From: Ilyonectria destructans
Lineage: Eukaryota > Ascomycota > Sordariomycetes > Hypocreales > Nectriaceae
Direction: 5' to 3'
Length of the DNA: 64,000 nucleotides
Assembly (NCBI GenBank): GCA_020740775.1
Contig: JAHEWK010000004.1
Span: forward strand, 2,418,001-2,482,000
Shown here one piece after another: positions 34,655 through 45,016 of the stretch. A program made the position numbers and the translations under genes. Position 1 is the stretch's first letter. Each line of letters starts with the position of its first letter. Under the pieces are notes generated by a model that saw only the letters and a program-made list of their open reading frames with translations, was not told the DNA's origin and ran no database searches.

Positions 34655-36798
34655 GTTCGGTCGTGAAAAGAAAGGTCGTCGGTCAGAGAGATCGTGCAGG
34701 TCTCTGGGGCGGTTAGACAACATTTTCACAAGCCTGCAAGAGAAAGGTCCTTACCAGAGAACCCGGTAGTATGGCAGGAAGATTGTAGGCGTAGGCGTTT
34801 TTGTAACGGTCGTAGATGGAAGCGTGTCCGACTTGCAGAGTGGGAGGAAAACGGTTGCTCGTAGTGGTGTAAGTGAGAAGTGGGAGGTCAATGAGAGAGT
34901 TAAGTACGATGGAGCCAGTCCACAGAACACGAATGGGAGAAAGAAGTCAGTAATGAAAGGAAAGAGAAAGGAAAAGAGTGAACAGTCGTTGCTTTAGGCC
35001 ATAAACATCATTGTTGGGCTTTGAATAGATGCAGAACAATCAAGAAGGGGGGTCACAATGTCAATGAACAGCAGCCACGCATTCTTTAATAGCAAACAGC
35101 CACTCAGGCTCAACAATCACAACACCATCGACCCGCACGGCTAGGGTGAAAAACGCACGAAAAAAAGTGAGCCGGGGAAGCCCATCCCTGTCGCAGCACG
35201 CAAGTGAAGGGGAGCGAGCATGGAGAAGGGCGACGAGGAGGGCGCGTCGCCGTTGGATCGAGAGGGTCCGAGGGGAAGCGGCTTCGCCATTCGCTGTTTC
35301 GAGTTGATGGGATGGCTTGCGGGAGGCGCTGGAGCCCAATCAATCCCGCGGGACGGCCTGGCAGCCGGCGGAAGCAGGAGGAACGCAGAGTCTGAACGCG
35401 CCAGCAATCGGCCGTTTCATGGCCTGCGTGTGGTCTCGTCGGCTGCGGGCGCCTTTCACGACGAGACGAGGTGAAGCGCAGCGCATCGCAGCGCGGACAC
35501 GGCGTCGTGGGGTCACCCAGCCGGCCGCAGGGTCACTGGAGCCCAAGCCCACTGCCAGCGCCAGCGCCTACATAGAGCGCTGCCAGCCCAGACGAGCAGC
35601 AGCGGAGCCGGTGCACCGACGCCCAATGGATGCATGGCGGCATCGATTCTCTGCGAGCACGTCGAGATTCTGCCAGGTTCAGGCCGTTACGGGGCGGCAT
35701 CATTGGTGACTGCGAGCTTCTCAAGACTGGGGTTTGGGGGATGAACGATTGGACGTCCGGGCACCAGTGAGAGAGTGTTTCAGCGGAAGGGCCTCGGGCC
35801 TCTCAGTGGGCCGGAGGTGAGAAGCTCAGTGGACCGTCAGCCTCCGGGACAGCGCCAAAGGGAACCGCCCACGTGGAGACTTCCAGGCTCATGCCACTCA
35901 CTGAGGGCCACTGAACTGGACTCAGCGCCGGCGCTGGGTCTGGGGCTCTGGGGCTTCACTCCTCTGGCCCGCTGGAGAGTCGTCAGCCCGACATCCAGCA
36001 GTCCAACATCAAACGAACCATGCAAGGATCAGTCTACACAAGCAGCTCACTCACTCACTCACTCACTGCCGATTTCACTTATTACCTGTCCGCTTCGTTT
36101 TTTGCAGCGATCCTACACAATCATGTAGCGTGATGGTTTGAGGTTCTGCCTTGTTCCCAGATGTCCCAGATGGAAAACCAGCACTCCAATGCATTAACAG
36201 CACATCGAAGATCATTCATGCCATGCTTCATTCTGTACAAGGTACAAAGTACTCCATTATTCAACCGCCCGCTGGCTCCATCATCTCATCCCGTCAGAGC
36301 CGCAGAGATCGCGTGCCCAATTGTTTGAGGTCCGGCCCGGCCACGATGTTTCGGCCGTCGTCCCACTCCAAGCGCCGTCTTCTCTCCGTAGCCGCGAGAC
36401 TATTTTGGACATCCTTTGGCGGCCCCGGGCCCTCGGCGCGTAGCGCTCAGGATAGCCGCAGCTCGCCCAACTTCAGCCGACCACTTCCCAGACCCGCAGA
36501 CAATGTCACGATGTCTCTCATGGGCGACTATTATGGGCCGTAGGTGTTTATTTTAGGATTGTGTCTAAGTTCTTGGGGACTCATTTGATGCGTTCGTGTG
36601 GGAGTGAGAATCACCCAAAGACAACTCTAAGTTACTCTCATCGTTTCCAAGTCCAGGAAATGTGGCTTGAGAGTGGCATATTGCATAAAATAGTTGCATC
36701 ATAAATTGTCTAGCCTAGGTGCCGAACGTGCATTTGCCTTTCGTGTTCGCGTTACATATTATGTAGGTGCTGTTCCAGACCAGGTCGCCGACACCTCC
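34655..36798. other. Long intergenic region with no firm gene
   Basis: 2.1 kb. The left part is the promoter and leader of the four-TM protein gene. GC-rich sequence at 35200-36000 is open in several frames at once without motifs. A short CACT microsatellite sits near 36048-36068. One 65-codon ATG-started frame at 36346-36543, ending MSLMGDYYGP, cannot be assigned. Confidence 0.45.
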
Positions 36799-36999
36799 TC
36801 AATTCGACCTGGTATACAGCTTTGCGTCCTTGGTCTCCTTGATCAGGTGCTTCGGGCAGTAGTTGCGCGATCTCTTGTCATGCCTGTTCCTCACACTGCA
36901 TTGGAGGTTGCTCTGGCTGTCGTACTTGTCGTCACATTGACGGAACTCGCCTTTTTGGGCGCAGCCGCACGAGTACATGATGTAGTCTTGCGTACACAT
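36799..36999 (-). CDS. Small cysteine-rich protein, 66 residues, function unknown
   Basis: Intronless frame from ATG at 36999. It has six cysteines (2, 11, 13, 22, 34, 48) in the pattern MC..YxxYSCGC..KGEFRQC, later NLQC and YCPKHL. There is no signal peptide. The Cys/His spacing (CGC, C-PKH) suggests a small metal-binding or cytosolic fold rather than a secreted effector. I believe short fungal proteins with a CGC..GEF.QC core exist but cannot name a family. The charged KETKDAKLYTRSN tail and consistent codon use favour a real gene over chance. It stands alone between long intergenic regions. Confidence 0.5.
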   Translation of the reverse strand: MCTQDYIMYSCGCAQKGEFRQCDDKYDSQSNLQCSVRNRHDKRSRNYCPKHLIKETKDAKLYTRSN

Positions 37000-37698
37000 G
37001 CTGAGGCCGCCTCACGTCGGGATCTGCACAAGCCGGTCAGTGCATGTCGTAGCGGCATGGTCTGGAAACCGTGACTGTGATGTGATGGAGTGGCTTGCTT
37101 TGATGTCACCGTGGGCGTTGTCTAAACGGGGCTGCGATTGCAGTTTGGGTTTGGTCTGGGATGGGGGATGGCAGATGCAGATGGATTCGTCCACTTCCCC
37201 TGATGGATGATTGTGAATGCGAAATCCTGATTTTGTCAAGCAATGCAAGACGCGACGTGAATATTTCCAATCGCGAATCTGGGGGCAGACAACAACTGCT
37301 GATACGTCGTGTGACGGAGGAGGAAACCCAGCACGGCACGCCCAAGAGGCTCCCAGTGGGTGCGCGACGTGGTGTAAGCGGCGGGCAGTGGTGGATCACA
37401 CCGATGACCAAAAGGTACATGACCTGTGCGTGGCGGGCTAAGCAAAGCCAAGTACCTAGATGCTCCGCCAGAAAAGCGAGGCCATCATGTTCGCCCAGCG
37501 CCACCGATCCGATTGGCTCCCTCCAAACCACCAAAAACGCAGCGCACCGCCTCCTCCAGAGATCCGAGTTTGTGACTACTGCATCTTCTCTCTCTCTCTC
37601 TCTCTCGCGCCCTCTCTCGCTCTTCCCGTCTCCTGCAGACCCTCAACGACCGACCGCTCCCACCGTCCATCACCGCTCTCCCGCACAATCCCATCACC
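37000..37698. other. Divergent intergenic region upstream of the SERF gene
   Basis: Holds the promoter of the small Cys-rich gene (left) and that of the SERF-like gene (right), including a TC tract. No other gene is supported. Confidence 0.5.
37587..37606. repeat. (TC)n tract in the SERF promoter
   Basis: A perfect 20-base TC dinucleotide run about 93-112 bases before the ATG at 37699. Such CT tracts are common core-promoter elements of highly expressed fungal genes. Confidence 0.7.
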
Positions 37699-38057
37699 AT
37701 GGCCCGCGGCAACCAGCGCGACAAGGCTCGTGAGGCCAACCAGAAGAAGCTGGCCTCCCAGGTGCGTCTACCGTCCCCCACCCCACCGTTGATCGGCCAG
37801 CGGCGCCCCGGTCGCGCACCACAGGCGGAGAGCTAACGAAGTGTTTTTCGGCGACTACAGAAGAAGGGCAACAACATGAGCGGCACCGAGATGCAGCGCG
37901 CCAAGGAGTCGGCCGCTGAGATCATGCGCAAGAAGCAGGCTGCTGGTAAGATGCCCCTCCATTTCCTCCATCCCCTGTCGCGAAGCCCAAGTGTTCGTCG
38001 CTGACGTGCGCGCTTCTCTCAACAGCCGAAGCCAAGAAGGCCGAAGCGGCCAAGTAG
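37699..38057 (+). CDS. SERF/4F5-family small basic protein
   Basis: The exons are 37699-37761, 37861-37945 and 38026-38057, giving 59 residues. The N-terminus MARGNQRDKAREANQKK is the 4F5/SERF signature (MxRGNQR.KAR..NxKK). After it come KKGNNMSG, a helical QRAKESAAEIMRKKQAA and a Lys/Ala-rich end. Proteins of this family (MOAG-4 in worm, SERF in human) bind nucleic acids and influence amyloid formation. The yeast homologue is similarly short. The CACCATGG start context is ideal. Introns are 99 and 80 bp with GTGCGT and GTAAGA donors. Confidence 0.92.
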
Positions 38058-38683
38058 TCGGTCGCCTTGGACGAATGCTGCCGGTCTTGCTCGTGGGTAC
38101 ACAACGGTCCTCGACTCGTTCGCCGTCGACTTTGATTGCGTACGACCGGTCAGACAACATCACGAGATGGATGGACAGATGGAGGCGCGGTACAGCACGG
38201 CATGACCATGACTTATACAACGATTATGCGAATTATTCCTGGATAGCAAAGGCGAAGCGGTGCACGGGTTCGGGTTGCCTTAGACAAGAAATACCATAGA
38301 CGCTTAAATGCACCTTGTCGCGATGCTGCTCGTCTCAACTTGTCCTGTGGCCATGTCTTCACATGCAAATACGGTGCATCATAATGCTGATTGGGAGCCA
38401 GCTAATGCAGGCTGCGCAAAACAATGGGTCATCATGCCGGTCGCAAACTCATTCACAAGCAATATAATTTCAAACATGGAATTCATCATATTAATTCGCC
38501 TAGAGACTCATACGAGCCAGTCATATGCACCTTCATACCCGTGAAGTGTGAACCAAAGCCCTCCAGACTATTCGCGTAAGTTACGACAAAGAACTCTCTA
38601 GATACTTGTATAATAATTCACCACCTATCAATCCTCTTACATTCCGCAAAACCAAGCTGACCCCTAGTACAGACGGCACTCGT
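38058..38683. other. Convergent 3' segment between SERF and cupredoxin genes
   Basis: 3' regions of two convergent genes, AT-rich from about 38200. No gene or RNA recognised. Confidence 0.5.
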
Positions 38684-39812
38684 TTACATGGCACCCATCT
38701 TAATGGGCAAAGCGCCTGCCAGGTATGTTAGCACCAGCACGCATCAACGCGATATGAGTGAAGTAGACTTACCAGAGATGCCGCCAAAGTTGCCAAGGCC
38801 TTGGGCTTCAGCAGGGAACGAACCAGCCTGGCATGTTACGATGCAAGTGCAGCTACCGTCACCGCCCATGGTGCCCTCACCAGGTGTAGCTGCTGCTTCG
38901 GTGCCCTCTGGTGCGCTGGCAGTGGATGCGGGAGCCTCGACAGGAGGTGCGGCAGACTCAGCAGGAGGCGCGACAGCGCCAGATGTCGCAGCCGGGTCGG
39001 TGATGGGACTCTCAGCGCCCGTGCCCTTCTGCTTGATAGCAAGAGCCTGGAACATGGCCTGGGTCTTCTCCGCGGTGGGGTTGATGGAAAAGGTCATGCC
39101 CTTGCCGCAGTGACCCATCTGCTTGCAGTAGAACCCTGGTTTCTGTTAGTGTTTGGTCGTTGGTATACCGAGAGGTTGACTTACAGAGAGGGGTGTCGAC
39201 CATGACTTGCATGGCAACCTGGGGAGGCGGCGACACGGTGTTGTTGGGGTTGGCCATGAAGCCCGAGTCCATGCCACCCTCGAGGAGGTCGCAGGGGGTA
39301 TCAAAGGCAGACTGGGAAACGGTGTGGTTCTGGGAAAGGAACTCGAAGACGACAGTGTCTCCGATGGGGATCGAGTTCAACTGGTCGGGCTGGTAAATCA
39401 GGCCACCGGGTCCGCCGACAGTGACGGTATGAGAAGCAGCAGCTGCGGGTGTCTCAACGACCGATCCAGCGCCAGCGGTAACGGTCTGGGTGACGGTGAC
39501 CTTCTCGTTGATGGTGGTGGTCTCGGCGCCGTTTCCACCGTTGACCCAGATGATGATGACATTGGCTGCGGATCCACCCTTGTCGTTCTTCCTGCCTCTA
39601 CCATCGCCGCCCAGGTTGATGTTGATACCGTCGCCAACCACAATGTTATCTCCGCCGCCGCCATTGTTGTTGTCATTGCCCTTGCCCTTGTCGTCCTTGC
39701 TCTCCTCAGGGTGGTCCCGAGGCATGAGCCAGGCGGAGTTGGGGTCGCGGACAGAGAGGGCCATGGTGAGAGGCGCCATGGCGGCGGTAGCCAAAGTAGC
39801 TGAGAACTTCAT
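38684..39812 (-). CDS. Secreted cupredoxin-domain protein
   Basis: The exons are 39185-39812, 38773-39135 and 38684-38715, giving 340 residues. A signal peptide (about 1-19, ending TMALS) precedes a Lys/Asp/Asn/Gly-rich low-complexity stretch (35-80). The cupredoxin domain lies at about 127-260. VVFEFLSQNHTVSQS supplies His163, and FYCKQMGHCGKGM supplies Cys213, His218 and Met223 in the CX4HX4M spacing of a type-1 copper site. Cys174 and Cys219 could form the conserved disulfide. The C-terminus is Ala/Pro-rich, then has a short Cys pair (CTCIVTC) and ends IKMGAM without a clear GPI signal. Related fungal extracellular serine-rich or stellacyanin-like proteins are wall-associated with unknown electron partners. 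Confidence 0.88.
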
Positions 39813-41492
39813 GTTGCTAGTGTAGGTGGTGGGGTATTAGAAGGGTTGTGAAGCTTCCGTGTATGATGAATCCTGTCAAAGGATTATAGAGAACTAATCG
39901 ATCTAGCGATTGTGGCTCAAAAAGTCGAGGGCCGGCTCGTGGAGTGAATCAGACAAAGGCGTCGGGAAAAGAGCGAAACACGCAGGCGGTTGTATGAAGA
40001 GATGGTCAAAACAAGTTGATGCTTCTCGGGCAGAAACTCGGGGACGACCTGCGACTTATATCCAAACCCATCTTCAGTCAGCCGGCGTCGCAGGGTCGCA
40101 GCGCCGCTCGCCCATGTCCGGCTCCAACACGACCCGCGAAACACAAATGCACGGCTCCGCGTGCCCCTGGGGTGGCCAGGTTCTCCTTCGGCTGTGGGAG
40201 CTCCGAGCTAGTAGCACGACGCTGCGACGGGCTAGCGATGTGGGAGAGGTTGCTGTGACAGATTCGTCTCGGGTCGTGTTTGGTGTAGTCGCTCAGGACC
40301 CTGGCTGAGACCCAAAGCGGCAAACGCCCAGACAAGGGAAACCCGCTTACAACTCTTCATGTGGCACTCTGGCCGTGAGGCGGCCGCCTTCAGCCGTGGC
40401 AATTGGCCATGCAGTGAAGGCGTAATTTTATTTCCATCTCTATTTCTGTCGCTGGGAGCGATGCATGCACTCCAAGCCTTACCACGCAGTAAGTTGGCCG
40501 CTTCGGAGACCCGTGTTGACCTGCGCTGGGCAAACAGAGCCTGGCCGCTTCTGTGGCTACAGCGTAGCATCGGCTGTTCGGTAGCCCGTCTCAGCCATCA
40601 CCGCCCTGGAGCTAAACCAAAAGGCTAGCTAAAGAGGTAATGGTCTTGGCATCTGATCTACAGTAGCTCAAACCGCCCGGTAACATCGCGACCGTCTTGA
40701 AACTCTTCTCCCAACGCATCGCCGTGCCGTCACAGGTGTTTGCTCAGGTACCAGCACGGGGCTTTGGATTGGCGTCTTTTCCATTGGTCTCGCCACCGGT
40801 GACGGGCATCTTGGCTGCCTCAGTTGAACATGCTTCTCCTTACGCTCACATGGGTTTCTTGTTTCATTTCATGATGAACTCGATTTTGAGAGAAAATTTG
40901 CAGTCCAATGCACCAGGAGTCTAGGAAATCATAGGGTTGTGTTGATAGTTGACGTCCATTATGACTATGGTAGCCGAAAGCAAATTGGGCGACCGCCAGG
41001 CGACCATTTTCTCGCCCTACCTGACTCGAGCAGCTACTACGCAGTACTATAGTTGCATGGGCAAATCATAAATGGTGCCCTAGGCGCCCATTCATCTCAA
41101 TTAAAAGCTTGACTAGCCATAAACGTAGCCGAGCGGTCGCCAAGAAGCCCAGAATGCTGCCTCTCGAATTTGAAACGAATCCCCCGCACAGCAACCACTT
41201 AACGACGATGCGCCCAGCCACCTCATGGCCGATGGTCACGGTTCGCGCAACCGATCAGGGAGAGGCGCTCCTGTTTTCCGCGTTTACATTTGGTTTGGCC
41301 TTGGTGGTCGCCTTGACCGTTCTGACACAGCTAGGAGAGCGTTGGTGTTTAGCGCAGCCGAGTCACCCGCATCTGCGACAGATCTTGTCGCAGCCCATTA
41401 GTTCGGGCAGATCGGGTAGATTTACAGCCTTTGCAGCAGTCCCTCGCGGCTTCTGTTCATCCGATGCTCAGCCCCAGCCAAGAAGACATCGG
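39813..41492. other. Intergenic region between cupredoxin and SMN-like genes
   Basis: 1.7 kb. The left side is the cupredoxin promoter and the right side is the 3' region of the SMN-like gene. Open frames are short and motif-free. A tRNA-like A-box near 41130 was examined and rejected. Confidence 0.45.
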
Positions 41493-42212
41493 TTACGATT
41501 GCCGGCTCTGCTGGGCCTGCTGCTGTCCCTCAAACAGTCCCGTGTAATATCCAGCGTAGTACCATGACATGAGGAGCTTCTTGAGGTTTTCATCTTGCAC
41601 TGGAGATGTTAGAAAGGCCCGTCTGTCAGTGCTTGTTCTATGCCTCTGGAACGACTAGAGTCAACCTACCAGATCCGAGAACCGCTTGCACTGGGAACGC
41701 CCCCAGGCCGCCGTTGGGTCCTTGATTCAAAGGCCCATCCTGCATGGCCGATTTTCCCTAGACTGTATTAGAGATTTTGACGGGAACCAGAGGATACGAT
41801 CATGTTTGATCCTCATAACATGCAGGGAGAAAGAGCACCTACCTTTTCGTCCGCCTTTCCCTTGTCAACCACACGTGGTCCTCCCGCAATCTCGGTATCT
41901 TCAAGTGATTCTTCGGGTTGGTCACTTTCAGTTTCCGGCTTGGCTGTGGTCCTGCGAAGATGATAACGTCTCAGTCGCATGTCTCTGTTTCACCGGGAAC
42001 GGGACTGACCGGTTCTTGGGTTCCAAATCTCTCACACTGCCGCCCTTCGCGTGGATACTGTGGTATTTCTGTATGGTGGCGTTAGTCAATTGCAAGGAGC
42101 TGGGGGAAAACGGATCTACCTTGTACTCCTGCAAGGCCTCATTCCAGGAGTCGATCAGGGCCGAGTCATCCCAAACCTCCTCGTGGCTGAGATCGTCCTG
42201 GTTTCCACCCAT
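41493..42212 (-). CDS. smn1: SMN (survival motor neuron) homologue
   Basis: Core of the complex that loads Sm rings onto spliceosomal snRNAs. The five exons are 42120-42212, 42010-42068, 41843-41951, 41670-41757 and 41493-41599, giving 151 residues, a size known for fungal SMN. The N-terminal VWDDSALIDSWNEALQEYK followed by YHSI is the Gemin2-binding helix. The C-terminal LLMSWYYAGYYTGLFEG at about 125-141 is the YG box with its alternating glycine zipper for self-association. The central Tudor domain of animal SMN is absent, as in Schizosaccharomyces and other fungi; the middle is acidic and Gly/Pro-rich. Start at 42212 (MGGNQDD) is chosen because the upstream extension begins with TTG. Divergent from the Nop15-like gene. 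Confidence 0.9.
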
Positions 42213-42722
42213 TTTGCGGACTCGGGGGGTGTAGAGAAGACGGTAGTCGGGGTGAGACTGGTTGTGAAGGTCACGCTCTGACAAGCTCCGAGCCAATCCT
42301 CAGCTTGGTTTACCTCAGGCAGTGACGGTGATCGACTAGCTTCCTTAAGCCGAATAGGGGTACATAGGACGGTGATGTTGACAGAAGGTTTATCTACAAC
42401 TAGCGCCTCGCTTCAGACAAATCGTGAAATAAAGGAGCCTTTCAATGCGCCGTCGCCAGAAACGTCAAAGTTGGTCCTCGCGATGAGCGTCTGGTGGAGG
42501 TCCCTGTAAGATGAACTCTCCCAGGCACTTCTTTTTAGTGGACCGAGCGCTGAGCAACAGCGCGCCCACGTCCCCCCACCACCTGCCGATAAACTGATAG
42601 TGGACACTCACCGCCCCTCGGAGTGCGGCAGAATCCCAAATTTTTTCTTCACCCACGCTTCGCTTCCCCAGCCGCCGAGCTTTTGCGTACCGATTAACAA
42701 CCAATCTGCAACAATCGACACA
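42213..42722. promoter_or_regulatory. Bidirectional promoter of SMN-like and Nop15-like genes
   Basis: 510 bases between two divergent start codons. GCGATGAG at 42480-42487 matches the PAC box, and AAATTTTTTCTTC at 42638-42650 resembles an inverted RRPE (GAAAAATTT). In yeast this pair marks ribosome-biogenesis promoters. The assignment to this fungus is an inference. Confidence 0.45.
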
Positions 42723-43997
42723 ATGGCTCCCGAACTAAGGAAACGAAAGTGTAAGTGTGTTCGCGAGACACTTGAGTGCATATCCTAACAGTCTTCAGCT
42801 CTCCCCGAGGTCCAAAAGGCCAACGGCGCCGCCAAGGCCGAGAAGCCTGCGCCGAAGCCCGCGCCCAAGGGAAAGCGTAAAGGTGAGCAACCCATTGACT
42901 TGACCACAGCACCCTTTGCTAACAACAGCCCAACAGCCCCCGAGGATGCGTTGCCTGCGTCGCCTGTGTCTCTGAAGAAGCAAAAGTCCGTCAAGAAGAC
43001 TGCCGCCGAAGCAAAGCCCGCGAAGAAGCCGGCGCCGAAGGCCAAGAAGGCCAAGCAGCCCAAGCCTGTCGAGGACGTCGTTGAGGAGGTCGTCGAGGAG
43101 GATACCACGATCGAGGTTCCCGATGTGTCCGACTCGGAGGAGGAGGAGGGCAAGGAGGTCCAGGCTCTCGTGACCGCGCTGGATTCAGACGACGAGGATA
43201 TGACTGAGGGCGACAATCTCTTCAAGGAGGGACAGGATGTCGGCAAGATCCCCAAGGTTTCCAAGGACGTCGAGCAGGCCGCCAAGGGCTCCGATAACAC
43301 CGGTGTCCTCTACATTGGCCGCATTCCCCACGGTTTCTACGAGCACGAGATGCGACAGTACTTCGAGCAGTTCGGCACCATCAACAAGCTGCGACTATCG
43401 CGAAACAAGAAGACTGGCGCCAGCAAGCACTTTGCCTTTGTCGAGTTTGCCGAGGCCACCACCGCAGAGATTGTCGCCAAGACCATGAACAACTACCTTT
43501 TGTTTGGACACATCCTCAAGTGCCGAATCCTTCCCAAGGAGCAGGTGCACGAAGAGCTGTTCAAGGGTGCCAACCGACGATTCAAGGCGGTCCCCTGGAA
43601 CAAGATGGCTGGCAAGCACCTTCAAAAGCCTCTCACAGAGTCCGCCTGGGCGGACAAGGTCACCAAGGTGCAGAGCAAGCGAGCCAAGAAGGCTGCGAAG
43701 CTCAAGGAGATTGGCTACGAGTTCGAGGCCCCCGAGATGAAGGCGGTGCCCGCCCCCGCGCCCATTGAGGAGAAGGAGGCCGAGGTCAAGGCCATCGAGG
43801 CTGCACCTGTGGAGGAGGAGGAGGTCAAGAAGGTCGAGGAGCCTGTCGAGGCTGTTGAGGAGGCCGTTGAGGAGACCAAGGCAGAGGCTGAGGAGGAGCC
43901 CGAGGTCGAGGTCAAGCCCAAGAAGGCTGCTCCCAAGGCCAAGGCCGCCGCAAAGGGCAAGGCAGCGAAAGGAAGGGGCCGCAAGGCCAAGGCTTAG
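42723..43997 (+). CDS. nop15: Nop15/NIFK-like nucleolar RRM protein (60S biogenesis)
   Basis: The exons are 42723-42750, 42799-42882 and 42938 (±1, modelled 42937)-43997, giving 390 residues. The N-terminal 160 residues are Lys/Ala/Pro-rich then acidic, as in nucleolar proteins. A single RRM lies at about 160-240 with RNP2 LYIGRI and RNP1 KHFAFVEF. HGFYEHEMRQYFEQFG and a following MNNYLLFGHILKC are diagnostic of Nop15/NIFK. After the RRM comes FKAVPWNKMAGK, also typical, then a long Lys/Glu-rich tail ending GKAAKGRGRKAKA. Nop15 binds pre-rRNA ITS2 and is needed for 5.8S and 25S maturation. The tail is longer than in yeast. It shares a bidirectional promoter with the SMN-like gene. Confidence 0.9.
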
Positions 43998-45016
43998 GGT
44001 GCTTTAATGTTCTAGGAGTCTACAGCGATCTAGGGATACGGAAAAGTCCATAATGAAAGTTGAGCGTTCATTTTTCACGAGAACCAGGCAAAATTTTCCC
44101 CATTGTGAGGTTGTATGCATGTACGCACATAAGCGAACCCATAGCACCCATAGAAAATTGAGCAAGCAACAGGATTATGAAAGGCGTTAAATGTTCTACT
44201 TCGCGGGTCATGCTGAAAAAGCCATGGAGAGCATGGTCCCGTTCAATTATAAGACGTGCGAAGGGTAAAATATGTGAAGAAGAAGAAAAGACTCTTAGAT
44301 TGGTCGGAAAGCTGTAGTGGTTTTGGGTGCGCCAGGGGACGCTGACTCAGCTGGCCCCCACTGAGCTTCAGCTAGGATTCACGACTTACGAAGATCCACT
44401 GGTCGCGTTACTAGGATTGTCTACCTCGTACTCTCAACGAATATTGTAAAATTAAAGCCAACGGCCATGGATCCCGTTATGGTCAATACGTCGGTCTATT
44501 TTTGTAGACTAATATTACGTCAAAGCACGTAGGCGCGGTAATACGACGTCGAAGCGGCAGGTGTTCGCAGCGGCGTTTCGCTCAGCCCACATTGGACGGA
44601 GTGTATCCATGTCACTACTGCAAGTAACCACATCAGCATGATTGTAGACACATGTCATGTAAATTTACAGGGCTCACTCCCAGACATTCCTCGATTATTC
44701 ATGTCGTTTTTAATTGAGGGTCATGTTTAAATAGAAACAGAGGGCAACCCCAGCGTAATAATACTAGACACGCATTCCCAAGCCGGCCGGACGTTGCGGT
44801 GCCGACCGACCCCGACGGCGTTGAGCAAACGCCCCAGAGCCACTGGAGCTCGCTAAATTCCACCGTCCAGCAGCCTCCGTTTCTCTAACCCCAGCTGACG
44901 TGGTGGACTCTCGACGCTCGCTCGCAACCTCTCAACCCCGACGCGCGCAACGCAACGCTCGAATCCGGAACCGCTGCGGACGCTGATGCTGCCGCCTGGC
45001 GCTTCGCTCTCTCACA
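43998..45016. other. Intergenic region between Nop15-like and Rud3-like genes
   Basis: 3' region of the Nop15-like gene and promoter of the golgin gene. AT-rich until about 44760, then GC-rich near the next start. No feature recognised. Confidence 0.5.

Noticed and set aside
41110..41205. tRNA-like A-box (TAGCCGAGCGGT) near 41130
   Set aside because: No matching T-arm with GGTTCGA, no pairing acceptor stem and no anticodon arm could be folded around it.
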